Origin: Alphaproteobacteria bacterium
GTDB taxonomy: Bacteria > Pseudomonadota > Alphaproteobacteria > Rhodospirillales > WMHbin7
Assembly: GCA_015231795.1 (NCBI GenBank)
Contig: JADGAX010000001.1
Span: 248,001 to 312,000, forward strand
DNA: 64,000 nucleotides
Direction of reading: 5' to 3'
The position numbers and the translations under genes were made by a program. The notes beneath the pieces are model-generated. The model worked only from the letters and a program-made list of their open reading frames with translations, made no database searches and was not told the origin of the DNA. Positions within the stretch are counted from its first letter, which is position 1, and every line of letters starts with the position of its first letter. Shown here one piece after another: positions 18,867 through 28,539 of the stretch.

Positions 18867-19976
18867 CTAAACGACAGGGATCGGACGCTGTTCGACCAGA
18901 TTGAGGCAGTAACCTTCGGCTAGGCCGACGATGGTGCGCTTGGTGTTCGACAACAAGATCATGTCCTGGATGCCAAGATCGAGAAGAATCTGGGCGCCCA
19001 CGCCATAATCGCGCAACTCGACGGCGGGCGCCACCCCTTCCCTGGCCCTGACGCGATCAGACAGGCTGGTCGGCATGGGTTCGCGGATCAAGACGACGAC
19101 GCCGCGCCCTTCCTTGGCGATCATCTCCATGGCGGCATGCAACTCGCCGCCGCGCCCCAAAGATTTGTCGCCCAGCACGTCGTCCAGCACCTTAAGGGCG
19201 TGCACGCGCACCATGACAGGTCCGGCAGATTTTATGTCGCCCTTGACCAGGGCGATATGTTCGGCATAGGCCACGGTGTTGACGTAAACATGCATCATCC
19301 ATTCGCCGCCATGGATGGAATCCAACGTCGAGGTGATTTCCTTCTTCACGATCTTGTCATAGCGCCTGCGATAGGCGATGAGGTCGGCGATGGTCGCCAT
19401 CTTGAGGCCATGCAACTGCGCGAATTTCACCAGATCCGGCATGCGGGCCATGGTGCCGTCTTCGTTCATGATCTCGCAGATCACGCCCGACGGGTTCAAG
19501 CCAGCCAGACGCGAGATGTCAACCGTCGCTTCCGTATGTCCGGCGCGGACCAGCACGCCGCCGTCCCTGGCGATCAGGGGGAAAACATGGCCGGGCGTTA
19601 CGATGTCGTATTTGCTGGCCTTGGGATCGATGGCGACCTGAATGGTGCGCGCCCGATCGGCCGCCGAAATGCCGGTGGTCACGCCTTCCCTGGCCTCGAT
19701 GCTGACCGTGAAGGCCGTTTGATGGCGCGTGCCGTTGTCACGGCTCATCAAGGGGATTTCAAGCGCCTCGATGCGTTCGCGGGTCATGGTCAGGCAAATC
19801 AGTCCGCGCCCGTATTTGGCCATGAAGTTGACGTTGTCGGGATTGGCGAACTGAGCGGGAATGTACAGATCCCCCTCGTTCTCGCGGTCCTCGTCATCGA
19901 CCAGAACGACCATGCGGCCCTGGCGGGCCTCTTCGATGATCTCTTCGATCGGCGACAGATAATCGGCGTGGGACAC
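18867..19976 (-). CDS. ribB: 3,4-dihydroxy-2-butanone 4-phosphate synthase with degenerate GTP cyclohydrolase II domain (RibBX type)
   Basis: A 369-residue two-domain protein. The RibB domain is intact: VLVDDEDRENEGDLYIPAQF, GRGLICLTMT, RHQTAFTVSIEAREGVTTG and LVRAGHTEATVDISRLAG. The C-terminal part aligns with RibA and keeps LRDYGVGAQILLDLGI and the GLAEGYCLNLVE tail. However, the three zinc cysteines of GTP cyclohydrolase II (CLTGD...CDC) are replaced by ALKVLDDV and KSLGRGGEL, so it should lack that activity. This matches the RibBX variant described in proteobacteria. The GTG at 19976 is favoured because TTGAGG lies about 10 bases upstream; a TTG at 19991, overlapping the ribE stop, is the alternative. 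Confidence 0.9.
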   Translation of the reverse strand: MSHADYLSPIEEIIEEARQGRMVVLVDDEDRENEGDLYIPAQFANPDNVNFMAKYGRGLICLTMTRERIEALEIPLMSRDNGTRHQTAFTVSIEAREGVTTGISAADRARTIQVAIDPKASKYDIVTPGHVFPLIARDGGVLVRAGHTEATVDISRLAGLNPSGVICEIMNEDGTMARMPDLVKFAQLHGLKMATIADLIAYRRRYDKIVKKEITSTLDSIHGGEWMMHVYVNTVAYAEHIALVKGDIKSAGPVMVRVHALKVLDDVLGDKSLGRGGELHAAMEMIAKEGRGVVVLIREPMPTSLSDRVRAREGVAPAVELRDYGVGAQILLDLGIQDMILLSNTKRTIVGLAEGYCLNLVEQRPIPVV

Positions 19977-19987
19977 AGCTATAAACC

Positions 19988-20581
19988 TCAATCTTTCTCA
20001 AGAAGCCGGGCAACATAGCGCGCCAGCATGTCGATTTCCAGATTAACCCGATCCCCCACTTTGTATTTGCCGAAAGTCGTCACTTGGCATGTATGGGGGA
20101 TGATGTTGACTCCGAACAGGGCGCCGTTCACTTCATTGACGGTCAGGGACACGCCGTCGATGGCCACCGACCCTTTGGGGGCCATGAACTTCTTAATGCT
20201 TTCAGGGACTTCAAAGGTAAAGCGCAGCGATTCGCCCTCAGGCTCGATCGACACCACGCTGCCCACGCCATCGACATGGCCGGAAACGATATGGCCGCCC
20301 AGTTCGTCACCCACCTTAAGGGCGCGCTCCAGATTGACCGGGCTGCCCACGTCCCAGCCACCCAGGGTTGTTTTGTCCAGCGTTTCCAACGAGGCGAAGA
20401 CGGAGAACCAGCCGGGGCCGGTTTCAACCAGGGTCAGGCACACGCCGTTGTGGGCGATCGACGATCCCAGGGGGATTTCATCGGCCTTGTAGGAGGTGGA
20501 TATCTCGAAGCGCGCTTCGCCGCCGGGACGTTTCTCGATGGCCTTGACGCTGCCAAGATCGGTGATGATGCCTGTAAACAT
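19988..20581 (-). CDS. ribE: Riboflavin synthase alpha subunit
   Basis: A 197-residue enzyme made of two lumazine-binding repeats that dismutates two lumazines to riboflavin. It starts MFTGIITDLG. Each repeat carries a GxHxVxGHVDG-like or similar loop (GGHIVSGHVDGVG), with GSSIAHNGVCLTLVE and GSVAIDGVSLTVNEV. The ATG shares one base with the ribD stop. The gene is sometimes called ribC. Confidence 0.97.
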   Translation of the reverse strand: MFTGIITDLGSVKAIEKRPGGEARFEISTSYKADEIPLGSSIAHNGVCLTLVETGPGWFSVFASLETLDKTTLGGWDVGSPVNLERALKVGDELGGHIVSGHVDGVGSVVSIEPEGESLRFTFEVPESIKKFMAPKGSVAIDGVSLTVNEVNGALFGVNIIPHTCQVTTFGKYKVGDRVNLEIDMLARYVARLLEKD

Positions 20582-21702
20582 TACGTTTCCCTTACCCTTT
20601 CTAAAACCTGTTCCATGTCATTGCCCAAAGCGCGCGCGCCCAGGCGCGCAAAGCGCGGCATCTGGGCCAGCGCATCCACCCCAAAGGCGGAAGCCGCCGG
20701 AACGCCGTCGCCGCCCATGATGCCGAGGGCGTGAAACCAGACCAGCCGGTCGATCAGATCGGCCCTGAGGAGGGCGGCGGACAGATGCGCCCCTCCCTCG
20801 GCCAGCACGCGCGTCAGCCCTGCATCGGCCAGTTTGCGAAGACCTTCCCCAAGATCGGGATATCCGCCCTCGCCCGGCGAAACCTCGATCAAGCGAACCC
20901 CCGCTTTCTCGAACACATGACGCCGCTCGCGCGGGCCGTTTTCCAAGGTCAGCAGCCAAGTGGGGATGTCTTTCGCACTCTGCACCAGCTTGGACGTTAA
21001 GGGCAGGCGCAAGCGGCTGTCGGCCACGATGCGCACCGGACTTGCCAGATCCAGGCCCGGCAAGCGGCAGTTCAAATCGGGATTGTCGGCCAGCGCCGTG
21101 CCGACACCAACTAGAATGGCGTCGTGGCTGGCCCTGAGCATGTGGCCCGCCGATCTGGCCCGCTCGCCGGTGATCCATTTGCTTTCGCCCCGATGGGTGG
21201 CGATGCGCCCGTCCAGCGTGGTGGCCAGTTTCAAAGTGACCAGGGGGCGGTTGTTCAGCACCCGGCTGAAGAAACCGGCGTTCAGGTCTTTGGCTTCATC
21301 TTCCAAGACGCCGATCTCGACATCAATTCCCGCCGAACGCAGCATCTCGATGCCGCGCCCGGAAACCCGGTCGTCGGGGTCTTCCGCCGCCACCACGGCC
21401 CTGGATATGCCCGCCCGAATCAAGGCCTCGGCGCAAGGCGGCGTTTTGCCGTGATGGGCGCAAGGTTCCAAGGTGACATAGGCGGTAGCTCCCCTCGCCC
21501 CCTCGCCTGCCCTGGACAGCGCTTCCGTTTCGGCATGGGGTCGCCCGCCGGGCTGAGTCCAGCCCCGGCCCACGACCGCCCCGTCCTTCACCAGAATGCA
21601 ACCCACCGCCGGATTGGGCCAAACGCGGCCCAACCCGCGCCGGGCCAAGCCCAGCGCCGCGGCCATATGGGCCAGATCAGTGACCGTCCGGGAGGTTGTC
21701 AT
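20581..21702 (-). CDS. ribD: Bifunctional pyrimidine deaminase/reductase RibD
   Basis: A 373-residue riboflavin enzyme. The N-terminal deaminase domain has HAETEALSRAGEGARGATAYVT followed by LEPCAHHGKTPPCAEALI, the zinc-binding HAE and PCxxxxxxxxC motifs. The C-terminal reductase domain has LKLATTLDGRIAT, SHDAILVGVGTALADNP, and RVLAEGGAHLSAALL. It is first of the rib genes here and lies 240 bp downstream of nrdR, across a hairpin-rich gap without an FMN riboswitch. Confidence 0.97.
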   Translation of the reverse strand: MTTSRTVTDLAHMAAALGLARRGLGRVWPNPAVGCILVKDGAVVGRGWTQPGGRPHAETEALSRAGEGARGATAYVTLEPCAHHGKTPPCAEALIRAGISRAVVAAEDPDDRVSGRGIEMLRSAGIDVEIGVLEDEAKDLNAGFFSRVLNNRPLVTLKLATTLDGRIATHRGESKWITGERARSAGHMLRASHDAILVGVGTALADNPDLNCRLPGLDLASPVRIVADSRLRLPLTSKLVQSAKDIPTWLLTLENGPRERRHVFEKAGVRLIEVSPGEGGYPDLGEGLRKLADAGLTRVLAEGGAHLSAALLRADLIDRLVWFHALGIMGGDGVPAASAFGVDALAQMPRFARLGARALGNDMEQVLERVRET

Positions 21703-21751
21703 GAGATTTCACGGGCGTGGGTTGAGGCGATCCAGCAGGAGAAGGGCGCGA

Positions 21752-21884
21752 CATGATGCGGGGACATCATGAGCGGCCTTCGACGAACTGGGCGTCCAAC
21801 CCAAGCCCGCCTTCGGTCGCCATGGCCATCCCGACTGGTTCGTTGCGAGGCCTCACCGATGAACCACATCGCCTTCGGCCTCGC
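21752..21884. repeat. Hairpin-rich intergenic element between nrdR and ribD
   Basis: The 242-bp gap 21703-21944 holds two strong inverted repeats. One is CATGATG-N6-CATCATG (21752-21771). The other is a two-tier hairpin GCGAGGCC/GGCCTCGC enclosing CGATG/CATCG (21845-21884). An 81-codon open frame spans the gap on the minus strand, but its Arg-rich product is not protein-like. This looks like a REP-type element or structured leader. Confidence 0.45.
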
Positions 21885-21944
21885 GCCTGCCATTCGGGGC
21901 TGGCGATGGCGATGAAATACCATGAGAACCTCCCGGATGGTCAC

Positions 21945-22430
21945 TCAGTCCTTGAGATGGTCACCCGACACCAGATGTCCAAGCCCGCCCAGGCTTCCGA
22001 TGAATTCCTCGAAATCCTTGGCCTCGCGGAAGTTCTTATAGACAGAGGCGAAGCGGACATACGCCACCGGATCGAGACTGGCCAAGGCTTCCATCACCAG
22101 TTCGCCAACCGTGGATGACGGGATTTCGCTTTCGCCCGAGCTTTCCAGACGGCGCTGGATGGAATTGACCACCCGTTCCACCCGCTCGGGATCGACGGGC
22201 CGCTTGCGCACCGCGATCTCGATCGAACGGGCCAGCTTGTCGCGGTCGAAGGGCACCTTCTGGCCATTCTTCTTGACCACCGTCAGTTCGCGCAACTGCA
22301 CGCGCTCGAAGGTGGTGAAGCGCGAGCCGCAGGACGGACAATAGCGCCGACGGCGAATGGCCGAATTATCGTCAGTCGGGCGCGAGTCCTTGACCTGTGT
22401 GTCTTCGTAACCGCAGAACGGACAACGCAT
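21945..22430 (-). CDS. nrdR: Transcriptional repressor NrdR
   Basis: A 161-residue repressor of ribonucleotide reductase genes. The N-terminal zinc ribbon has [18 protein letters not shown] and [16 protein letters not shown] (cysteines 3, 6, 31 and 34). The ATP-cone follows: [20 protein letters not shown]. It is just downstream of glyA, in a glyA-nrdR-rib arrangement common in proteobacteria. Confidence 0.97.
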   Translation of the reverse strand: MRCPFCGYEDTQVKDSRPTDDNSAIRRRRYCPSCGSRFTTFERVQLRELTVVKKNGQKVPFDRDKLARSIEIAVRKRPVDPERVERVVNSIQRRLESSGESEIPSSTVGELVMEALASLDPVAYVRFASVYKNFREAKDFEEFIGSLGGLGHLVSGDHLKD

Positions 22431-22442
22431 GGTGCTTCCCCC

Positions 22443-23717
22443 TTAATAGATTGGATATTTGCGGCACAGATCGGCCACTTTGGCGCGCACGGTCTTTTCC
22501 GCCGCTGAATTGTCGTTGGGATTCTGGCTAAGGCCGTCCAGCACGTCGCCGATCAGGTCGCCCAGATATTCGAAATCGGCCTTACCCAGCCCCCTTGTGG
22601 TGGCGGCGGGCGAGCCTAAGCGAATGCCCGAAGTGATGGTGGGCTTTTCGGGATCGAACGGAATGCCGTTCTTGTTGCAGGTCAGGCCTGCATGTTCCAG
22701 GCTGGCTTCGGCGGCCTTGCCGGTCAGCTTCTTGGGACGCAGATCGACCAGCATCAGATGGGTGTCGGTGCCGCCGGAAACGATGTCCAGGCCGCGCTTC
22801 ATCAGCCGGTCGGCCAAGGCGGCGGCATTTTCCTTCACCTGCTTGGCGTACAACTTGAACTCGGGACGCAGCGCCTCGCCGAAGGCCACCGCCTTGGCGG
22901 CGATGACATGCATGAGCGGGCCGCCCTGGATGCCGGGGAAAATGGCCGAGTTGATCTTCTTGCCGATGTCCTCGTCGTTGGACAGGATCATGCCGCCCCG
23001 GGGGCCGCGCAGCGTTTTGTGGGTAGTGGTGGTGACGATATGGGCGTGCGGCAATGGGCTGGGATGAACGCCGCCCGCCACCAGACCGGCGAAATGGGCC
23101 ATATCGACCATCAGATAAGCGCCCACACCGTCGGCGATGGCGCGCATGCGGGCGAAATCGATGATGCGCGGATAGGCCGAACCGCCCGCGATGATCAGCT
23201 TGGGCTTGTGTTCCCTGGCCAGCTTCTCGACCTCGTCGAAATCGATCTGGCTGTCTTGCAGGCGAACGCCGTATTGAACGGCCTTGAACCACTTGCCCGA
23301 CTGGTTGACCGACGCACCGTGGGTCAGATGTCCGCCCGCCGCCAAGCTCATGCCCATGATGACGTCGCCGGGCTGGACCAGTGCCTGGAACACGCCCTGA
23401 TTGGCTTGCGAGCCGGAATTGGGCTGAACATTGACGTATTTGCAATCGAACAGTTGCTTGGCCCGCTCGATGGCCAGCGATTCCGCGATATCGACGAATT
23501 CGCAACCGCCGTAATAGCGCTTGGCGGGATAGCCCTCGGCGTATTTATTGGTCATGACCGAGCCTTGCGCTTCCAACACCGCCTTGGAAACGATGTTCTC
23601 GGAAGCGATCAATTCGATCTGGTCTTGCTGGCGGGACAGTTCCAGGCCGATGGCCTTGGCGATCTCGGGATCGGATTCAGCAAGCGATTTGGTGAAGAAG
23701 CCATGCATGACGGTCAT
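22443..23717 (-). CDS. glyA: Serine hydroxymethyltransferase
   Basis: A 424-residue PLP enzyme interconverting serine and glycine with tetrahydrofolate. Markers are [35 protein letters not shown], the catalytic [18 protein letters not shown] (PLP lysine in THKTLRGP) and a normal C-terminus. AAGGACC about ten bases upstream supports the ATG at 23717; a second ATG three codons later is possible. Confidence 0.98.
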   Translation of the reverse strand: MTVMHGFFTKSLAESDPEIAKAIGLELSRQQDQIELIASENIVSKAVLEAQGSVMTNKYAEGYPAKRYYGGCEFVDIAESLAIERAKQLFDCKYVNVQPNSGSQANQGVFQALVQPGDVIMGMSLAAGGHLTHGASVNQSGKWFKAVQYGVRLQDSQIDFDEVEKLAREHKPKLIIAGGSAYPRIIDFARMRAIADGVGAYLMVDMAHFAGLVAGGVHPSPLPHAHIVTTTTHKTLRGPRGGMILSNDEDIGKKINSAIFPGIQGGPLMHVIAAKAVAFGEALRPEFKLYAKQVKENAAALADRLMKRGLDIVSGGTDTHLMLVDLRPKKLTGKAAEASLEHAGLTCNKNGIPFDPEKPTITSGIRLGSPAATTRGLGKADFEYLGDLIGDVLDGLSQNPNDNSAAEKTVRAKVADLCRKYPIY

Positions 23718-23749
23718 TGATGAGCGGTCCTTAGGTCAGATGTCAGCGA

Positions 23750-24196
23750 TCAGGTGCGGGCAAGTCCCATTTTATCGACGCGCCGCTGGTGGCGACCGCC
23801 TTCAAATTGGGTATCCAGAAAGGCTTTCAGGCAGTCGCGGGCCACTTCCGGCCCCATGGTGCGCCCGCCCAGAACCAGAACATTGGCGTCGTTGTGGCTG
23901 CGGGCCAGCCTAGCCGTGGTGACGTCGGTGACCAGGGCGGCGCGGATGAAAGGATAGCGGTTGGCGGCAATCGAAATGCCGATCCCCGTCCCGCACATCA
24001 AAACGCCGCGCTTGGCGTTGCCGGAACGGATGGCCTCGGCCATGGCCTCGGCGAAATCGGGATAATCGACCGAATCCGGCCCGTCGGTCCCCAGATCCAG
24101 CACGCCATGGTCCAGCTTCAGAAGCTCCTCCTTCAGAAGAGCCTTCAGTTCAACTCCCCCATGGTCCGAGGCAAGGGCAATGACGTCACGCGGCAT
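23750..24196 (-). CDS. rpiB: Ribose 5-phosphate isomerase B
   Basis: A 148-residue RpiB/LacAB isomerase interconverting ribose and ribulose 5-phosphates. It has ALASDHGGVELKALL at the N-terminus, the catalytic GVLMCGTGIGISIAANR (Cys), and TARLARSHNDANVLVLGGR. The start MPRDVIALASDHGG at 24196 matches the family better than the ATG five codons upstream. It precedes glyA, as in many alphaproteobacteria. Confidence 0.94.
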   Translation of the reverse strand: MPRDVIALASDHGGVELKALLKEELLKLDHGVLDLGTDGPDSVDYPDFAEAMAEAIRSGNAKRGVLMCGTGIGISIAANRYPFIRAALVTDVTTARLARSHNDANVLVLGGRTMGPEVARDCLKAFLDTQFEGGRHQRRVDKMGLART

Positions 24197-24211
24197 GGGT
24201 AAACCAAGCAT

Positions 24212-24479
24212 CCTGCTAGAGTTCGGGGAACCAGAGCGACTTTCCTACCATATCTCGGGCTAACTTGCCAACCAGCCGACTGATGACGAATGCATGTCGC
24301 CGATGCCGAGTCGGGGCAAGTCATAACGACCATAGCGTCATCAGTATTGGAGGCTATTCGCGTTAAAAACCTTGGTACCCAAACGTAGAACCAGCGGGGT
24401 TGATAACAACTCAGCGAAATACTACTGCATTATCTCCGTCGCCTGAAATACTCATTACTCATAACAAGTCTGGTTTAAA
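24212..24479. other. Intergenic region upstream of mucR
   Basis: About 270 bases between the divergent rpiB and mucR genes, more AT-rich than the flanks. No open frame with a ribosome-binding site, no tRNA and no clear terminator hairpin are seen. It probably holds both promoters and could host a MucR autoregulatory site. Confidence 0.5.
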
Positions 24480-24509
24480 TTGACAGTCGATAAGAAGTAT
24501 GCCTGAATA
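24480..24509 (+). promoter_or_regulatory. Candidate sigma-70 promoter of mucR
   Basis: A consensus -35 TTGACA (24480-24485) is followed after 18 bases by TGAATA (24504-24509), a moderate -10. The gap to the mucR ATG is 33 bases. MucR/Ros proteins usually repress their own promoters at AT-rich sites such as this. Confidence 0.5.
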
Positions 24510-24542
24510 CGTCATCGTGACGAACATTCAAGGCTTAGTTCC

Positions 24543-24980
24543 ATGAACGAGAAAGTTGAACAGAAAATAAGCAGGCAAGAACTTCTCCGCTTGGCCGGAG
24601 AGGTCGTCTCGGCTTACGTGGGCAAGAACCCACTGCCTGCCGCACAGATTTCAGAAGTCATCGAAATGGTCTACGCCACTTTCAGCAATCTGGGCGATGG
24701 TACCGTGGAAGTGAAGGCCGAAGCCCAGAAGCCGGCTGTCAATCCCAAACGGTCGATCTTCCCTGACTACATTGTCTGCCTTGAAGACGGCAAGAAGCTC
24801 AAGATGCTCAAGCGCCATTTGCGCACCACTTACGGCCTGAACCCCGACGAGTACCGGGCCAAATGGGGACTGGGTGCCGACTATCCCATGGTCGCCCCCA
24901 ATTACGCCACCCAACGCTCTGATTTCGCCAAGAAGATCGGCCTTGGCCGCAAGCCCGGCTCGCGCAAGACCCGTAAATAA
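24543..24980 (+). CDS. mucR: Ros/MucR-family transcriptional regulator
   Basis: A 145-residue zinc-finger protein of the alphaproteobacterial Ros/MucR family. Helical N-terminus LLRLAGEVVSAYVGKNPLPA, then the finger region SIFPDYIVCLEDGKKLKMLKRHL with Cys and His ligands, LNPDEYRAKWGL, and a basic tail GLGRKPGSRKTRK. MucR proteins are global H-NS-like regulators of surface polysaccharide, motility and cell-cycle genes, binding AT-rich DNA. It has its own promoter and terminator. Confidence 0.95.
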   Translation: MNEKVEQKISRQELLRLAGEVVSAYVGKNPLPAAQISEVIEMVYATFSNLGDGTVEVKAEAQKPAVNPKRSIFPDYIVCLEDGKKLKMLKRHLRTTYGLNPDEYRAKWGLGADYPMVAPNYATQRSDFAKKIGLGRKPGSRKTRK

Positions 24981-25012
24981 ATTACTGAATTTAAATTACG
25001 AAACATGGATTC

Positions 25013-25044
25013 AAGGCCGGGTTATAATACCCGGCCTTTTCTTT
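25013..25044 (+). terminator. Rho-independent terminator of mucR
   Basis: AAGGCCGGG (25013-25021) and CCCGGCCTT (25030-25038) form a perfect 9-bp stem with an 8-base AT loop, followed by TTCTTTA. It ends mucR and may also stop icmF readthrough in the opposite direction, though the T-tract there is weak. Confidence 0.88.
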
Positions 25045-28000
25045 ACATATTGCGTCGATACTGGCCGCCGACTTCAAACAGCGCCGAAGAAATCTGGCCC
25101 AGCGAGCAGACGCGCACCGCTTCCACAAGCTCGGCAAACAGGTTGCGGTTCTCGATGGCCGCCTTTTGCAAATTGGCCAAAGCCTGCTTGGACGCCTTGG
25201 CATGGCGCTTGTGGAATGCAGACAGCCGTTTGATTTGATTGGTCTTCTCATCGTCGCTGGACCGCGACAGAACGACGGGACGCGCGGCTTCCGGCGCCGG
25301 GTTCAAGAAGGTGTTCACCCCGATGATCGGATACGAGCCGTCATGTTTCTTATGCTCGTAGTACAGGCTTTCGTCTTGGATCTTGCCGCGTTGATAGCCG
25401 GTTTCCATGGCGCCCAGCACGCCGCCGCGCTCGGCGATGCGCTCGAATTCGCTTAAGACCGCCTCTTCGACCAGATCGGTCAGTTCGTCGATGATGAAGG
25501 CTCCCTGGTTGGGGTTCTCGTTCTTGGCCAGTCCCCATTCGCGGTTGATGATCATCTGAATGGCCATGGCGCGGCGCACCGATTCCACGGTCGGCGTGGT
25601 ATAGGCCTCGTCATGGGCGTTGGTGTGCAGGCTGTTGCAATTGTCGTAGATGGCGATCAGGGCCTGCAACGTAGTGCGGATGTCGTTGAAATCCATTTCC
25701 TGGGCGTGCAGCGAACGGCCCGAAGTTTGGATATGGTATTTCAGCTTCTGCGACCGTTCCCCGGCGCCGTATTTGAAGCGCATGGCCACCGACCAGATGC
25801 GCCTGGCCACGCGCCCGATGACCGAATATTCAGGGTCCATGCCGTTCGAGAAGAAGAAGGACAGGTTGGGCGCGAAATCGTCGATCTTCATGCCGCGCGC
25901 GAGATAGGCTTCGACATAGGTGAATCCGTTGGCCAGCGTGAAAGCCAGTTGGCTGATCGGATTGGCCCCGGCTTCGGCGATGTGATAGCCCGAGATCGAC
26001 ACCGAATAGAAATTGCGCACCCTGTGCTGGACGAAATATTCCTGAATGTCGGCCATCAGCTTCAGCGCGAATTCGGTCGAGAAGATGCAGGTGTTCTGCC
26101 CCTGGTCTTCCTTCAGAATGTCGGCTTGTACGGTGCCGCGCACATTTTCCAGCACCCAGGCGCGAATTTTTTCCGCCTCGCCCTCGGTGGGGTCGCGGCC
26201 ATTTTCGGCCTTGAACCTGTCAAGATTCTGCTCGATCGCGGTATTGAAGAACATGGCCAGGATCATCGGCGCCGGGCCGTTGATGGTCATGGAAACGCTG
26301 GTCATCGGGTTGGTCAGGTCGAAGCCCGAATACAGCACTTTCATATCGTCAAGCGTGGCGATGGAAACGCCGGAATTGCCCACCTTGCCATAGATGTCGG
26401 GCCGCGTGCCGGGGTCGTTGCCGTAAAGGGTGACGGAATCGAAAGCGGTCGACAGGCGCTTGGCGTCGGAATCCTTGCTTAGGAACTTGAAGCGTTCGTT
26501 GGTGCGAAAGGCGTCGCCCTCGCCCGCGAACATGCGCGTCGGGTCCTCGTTCTCGCGCTTGAAGGCAAAGACGCCCGCCGTATAGGGGAAGGTGCCGGGC
26601 ACATTCTCTTTCAACAGCCATTCCAGCAGCGTTCCATGATCCTGCCAGCCGGGCAGCACGACTTTGGGAATTTTGGTGCCCGACAGCGTGGTGCTGGTCA
26701 ATTGGGTGCAGATGGTCTTATCCCTGATCTTCACCACATATTCGTCGCCAGAATAGCTTTTCTTCACCTTGGGCCAGATGTCGAGCAGCTTCTTGGCCCT
26801 GGGATCGAACAGAATTTCGCGCTTGGCGATCTCGGCGTCGATTTCCTTCGATCCCTTTCCAAGCATGCGCTTGGTCTCGTTCAACTGCTGAAGCTCGCGG
26901 GCCAATTGCGATTGTTCGCCGACCGTCTTGTGATAGCCGCGCACGGTCTCGGCAATCTCGGCCAGATAGCGCGTGCGCGCGGGCGGTACGATGGCGGCCC
27001 CTGTTTCGGAATAGCGCTTGCCGCCCGTCTTGAAACGGGTTTTCGGCAGTTTGGCCCCCTTGCCTTCAAGCTGGGCGCGCAGTTCAAGATACAGGGCCGT
27101 CACGCCCAGATCGTTGAAGCGAGAAGCGATGGTGCCGAACACCGGCATCGTTTCGGCATCCTGGCCGAAGGCTTGGCGGTTGCGCTGGATTTGCTTTCTA
27201 ACGTCGCGCAGCGCGTCTTCGGCGCCCTTGCGGTCGAACTTGTTGATGGCGACCAGATCGGCGAAATCGAGCATCTCGATTTTTTCAAGCTGGCTGGCAG
27301 CGCCGAATTCCGGCGTCATCACGTAAAGCGACAGGTCGGCCAGATCGGCGATGGCGGAATTGCCTTGGCCGATGCCGGGCGTTTCCACGATCACCAGATC
27401 GTAACCGGCGGCCTTGCAGGCCTGCACGGCGTCGGCGACGAAGGCGGGCACTTCCGAGCCTGCGTCACGCGTCGCGATCGAGCGCATGAAAACATTGGGG
27501 CCGCTGATGGCGTTCATGCGGATACGATCGCCCAGAAGCGCTCCGCCCGATTTGCGCTTGGTGGGATCGACCGCCAGAATGGCGATCTTGTAGGCGTCGC
27601 TATCGAGAAGAAACCGGCGGATGACCTCGTCGGTCAGCGACGATTTGCCAGCCCCGCCGGTGCCGGTGATGCCCAGCACGGGAACGACGCCCCTTTTCTT
27701 GGCCGCATCGGCCAGCGACTTTTTCGTCTTGGCGTCGACCTGACCATTTTCAAGCGCCGTGATCAGGCGGGCCAGTTGGGCCGTGTCGGACAAGGACTTG
27801 ACGGCAGGAACGCCGCCCGCAGCCGGATTGAAATCGGCCTTTTTCAGCATGTCGTTGATCATGCCTTGCAGACCCAGATGATGGCCGTCTTCCGGGCTGT
27901 AGATGCAGGCCACGCCGTAAGCGTGCAGTTCCTTGATCTCATCGGCGACGATCACGCCGCCGCCGCCGCCGAACACCTTGATTCCTGGCCGCCCGCGTTC

Positions 28001-28288
28001 CTTCAGAAGATCGATCATGTATTTGAAATATTCGACATGGCCGCCCTGGTACGAACTGATGGCGATGCCCTGGACGTCTTCTTGGATGGCGGCGCTGATC
28101 ACTTCATCGACGGAGCGGTTGTGACCCAGATGGATCACCTCGGCGCCCGAGGACTGCAAGATGCGCCGCATGATGTTGATGGATGCATCATGCCCGTCAA
28201 ACAGCGACGCCGCCGTCACGAAGCGCAGCTTGTTCTTGGTCTTGATCGGCTTTGGCGCTTGGGGCTTCAGGCTTCCATCATCGGGCAT
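25043..28288 (-). CDS. icmF: Fused isobutyryl-CoA mutase IcmF (B12, G-protein and mutase domains)
   Basis: A 1081-residue adenosylcobalamin enzyme that interconverts isobutyryl-CoA and n-butyryl-CoA. Domains in order: B12-binding (residues 20-150, [10 protein letters not shown] with the cobalt-ligand His33), a MeaB-like GTPase chaperone (Walker A GTGGAGKS at 209-216), a linker, and the large mutase domain. The mutase carries [12 protein letters not shown] and QGQNTCIF. The Phe and Gln there replace the Tyr and Arg of methylmalonyl-CoA mutase, which distinguishes IcmF. The start [10 protein letters not shown] at 28288 has CCGGAGTG upstream. It is divergent from metY. Confidence 0.95.
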   Translation of the reverse strand: MPDDGSLKPQAPKPIKTKNKLRFVTAASLFDGHDASINIMRRILQSSGAEVIHLGHNRSVDEVISAAIQEDVQGIAISSYQGGHVEYFKYMIDLLKERGRPGIKVFGGGGGVIVADEIKELHAYGVACIYSPEDGHHLGLQGMINDMLKKADFNPAAGGVPAVKSLSDTAQLARLITALENGQVDAKTKKSLADAAKKRGVVPVLGITGTGGAGKSSLTDEVIRRFLLDSDAYKIAILAVDPTKRKSGGALLGDRIRMNAISGPNVFMRSIATRDAGSEVPAFVADAVQACKAAGYDLVIVETPGIGQGNSAIADLADLSLYVMTPEFGAASQLEKIEMLDFADLVAINKFDRKGAEDALRDVRKQIQRNRQAFGQDAETMPVFGTIASRFNDLGVTALYLELRAQLEGKGAKLPKTRFKTGGKRYSETGAAIVPPARTRYLAEIAETVRGYHKTVGEQSQLARELQQLNETKRMLGKGSKEIDAEIAKREILFDPRAKKLLDIWPKVKKSYSGDEYVVKIRDKTICTQLTSTTLSGTKIPKVVLPGWQDHGTLLEWLLKENVPGTFPYTAGVFAFKRENEDPTRMFAGEGDAFRTNERFKFLSKDSDAKRLSTAFDSVTLYGNDPGTRPDIYGKVGNSGVSIATLDDMKVLYSGFDLTNPMTSVSMTINGPAPMILAMFFNTAIEQNLDRFKAENGRDPTEGEAEKIRAWVLENVRGTVQADILKEDQGQNTCIFSTEFALKLMADIQEYFVQHRVRNFYSVSISGYHIAEAGANPISQLAFTLANGFTYVEAYLARGMKIDDFAPNLSFFFSNGMDPEYSVIGRVARRIWSVAMRFKYGAGERSQKLKYHIQTSGRSLHAQEMDFNDIRTTLQALIAIYDNCNSLHTNAHDEAYTTPTVESVRRAMAIQMIINREWGLAKNENPNQGAFIIDELTDLVEEAVLSEFERIAERGGVLGAMETGYQRGKIQDESLYYEHKKHDGSYPIIGVNTFLNPAPEAARPVVLSRSSDDEKTNQIKRLSAFHKRHAKASKQALANLQKAAIENRNLFAELVEAVRVCSLGQISSALFEVGGQYRRNM

Positions 28289-28390
28289 GACGTTCACTCC
28301 GGTTCGGATGTCTTGGCATCCTTCATTCATGCATTCTTCGCTTGCCAGCGGGTTTTGGCAATTGCCCGCTTCGTCTCTTTGAATATTACC

Positions 28391-28407
28391 TTTACGTAAA
28401 CGTCATA
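28391..28407. promoter_or_regulatory. Candidate MerR/LiuR-type operator between icmF and metY
   Basis: TTTACGTAAACGTCATA is an imperfect inverted repeat (TnACGT-AA-ACGTnA) about 100 bases upstream of the icmF start. From memory it resembles sites of LiuR-type MerR regulators of branched-chain amino-acid degradation, a pathway that feeds isobutyryl-CoA. The match to LiuR is an inference. Confidence 0.35.
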
Positions 28408-28481
28408 ACAACATGGATTTCGTATTAAACATATAATTTTTGTTGTACGTGTGTTTTGCACACAGGAATGAGGATATATTC

Positions 28482-28510
28482 TTGACACGCTCATCGAAGC
28501 TGTGTTTGAT
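28482..28510 (+). promoter_or_regulatory. Candidate sigma-70 promoter of metY
   Basis: TTGACA (28482-28487), a 17-base spacer and TTTGAT (28505-28510) fit a sigma-70 promoter 30 bases upstream of the metY ATG. No SAM riboswitch signature was seen in this gap. GCGAGGGTC before the ATG is the likely ribosome-binding site. Confidence 0.55.
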
Positions 28511-28539
28511 GACTTTTTTTCATGCGAGGGTCAATTTAG

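Noticed and set aside
21699-21944. 81-codon ORF between nrdR and ribD with GGGAGG and ATGA overlap
   Set aside because: The signals are attractive, but the product is Arg-rich and not protein-like, and the DNA is made of hairpins. Kept as a structured repeat instead.
21703-21944. FMN riboswitch upstream of ribD
   Set aside because: No RFN consensus segments were found on the minus strand.
26636-28399. Long forward ORF opposite icmF
   Set aside because: Antisense shadow of the mutase gene without motifs or a ribosome-binding site.
28289-28539. SAM-II riboswitch upstream of metY
   Set aside because: The expected pseudoknot segments are absent; only a sigma-70-like promoter is seen.
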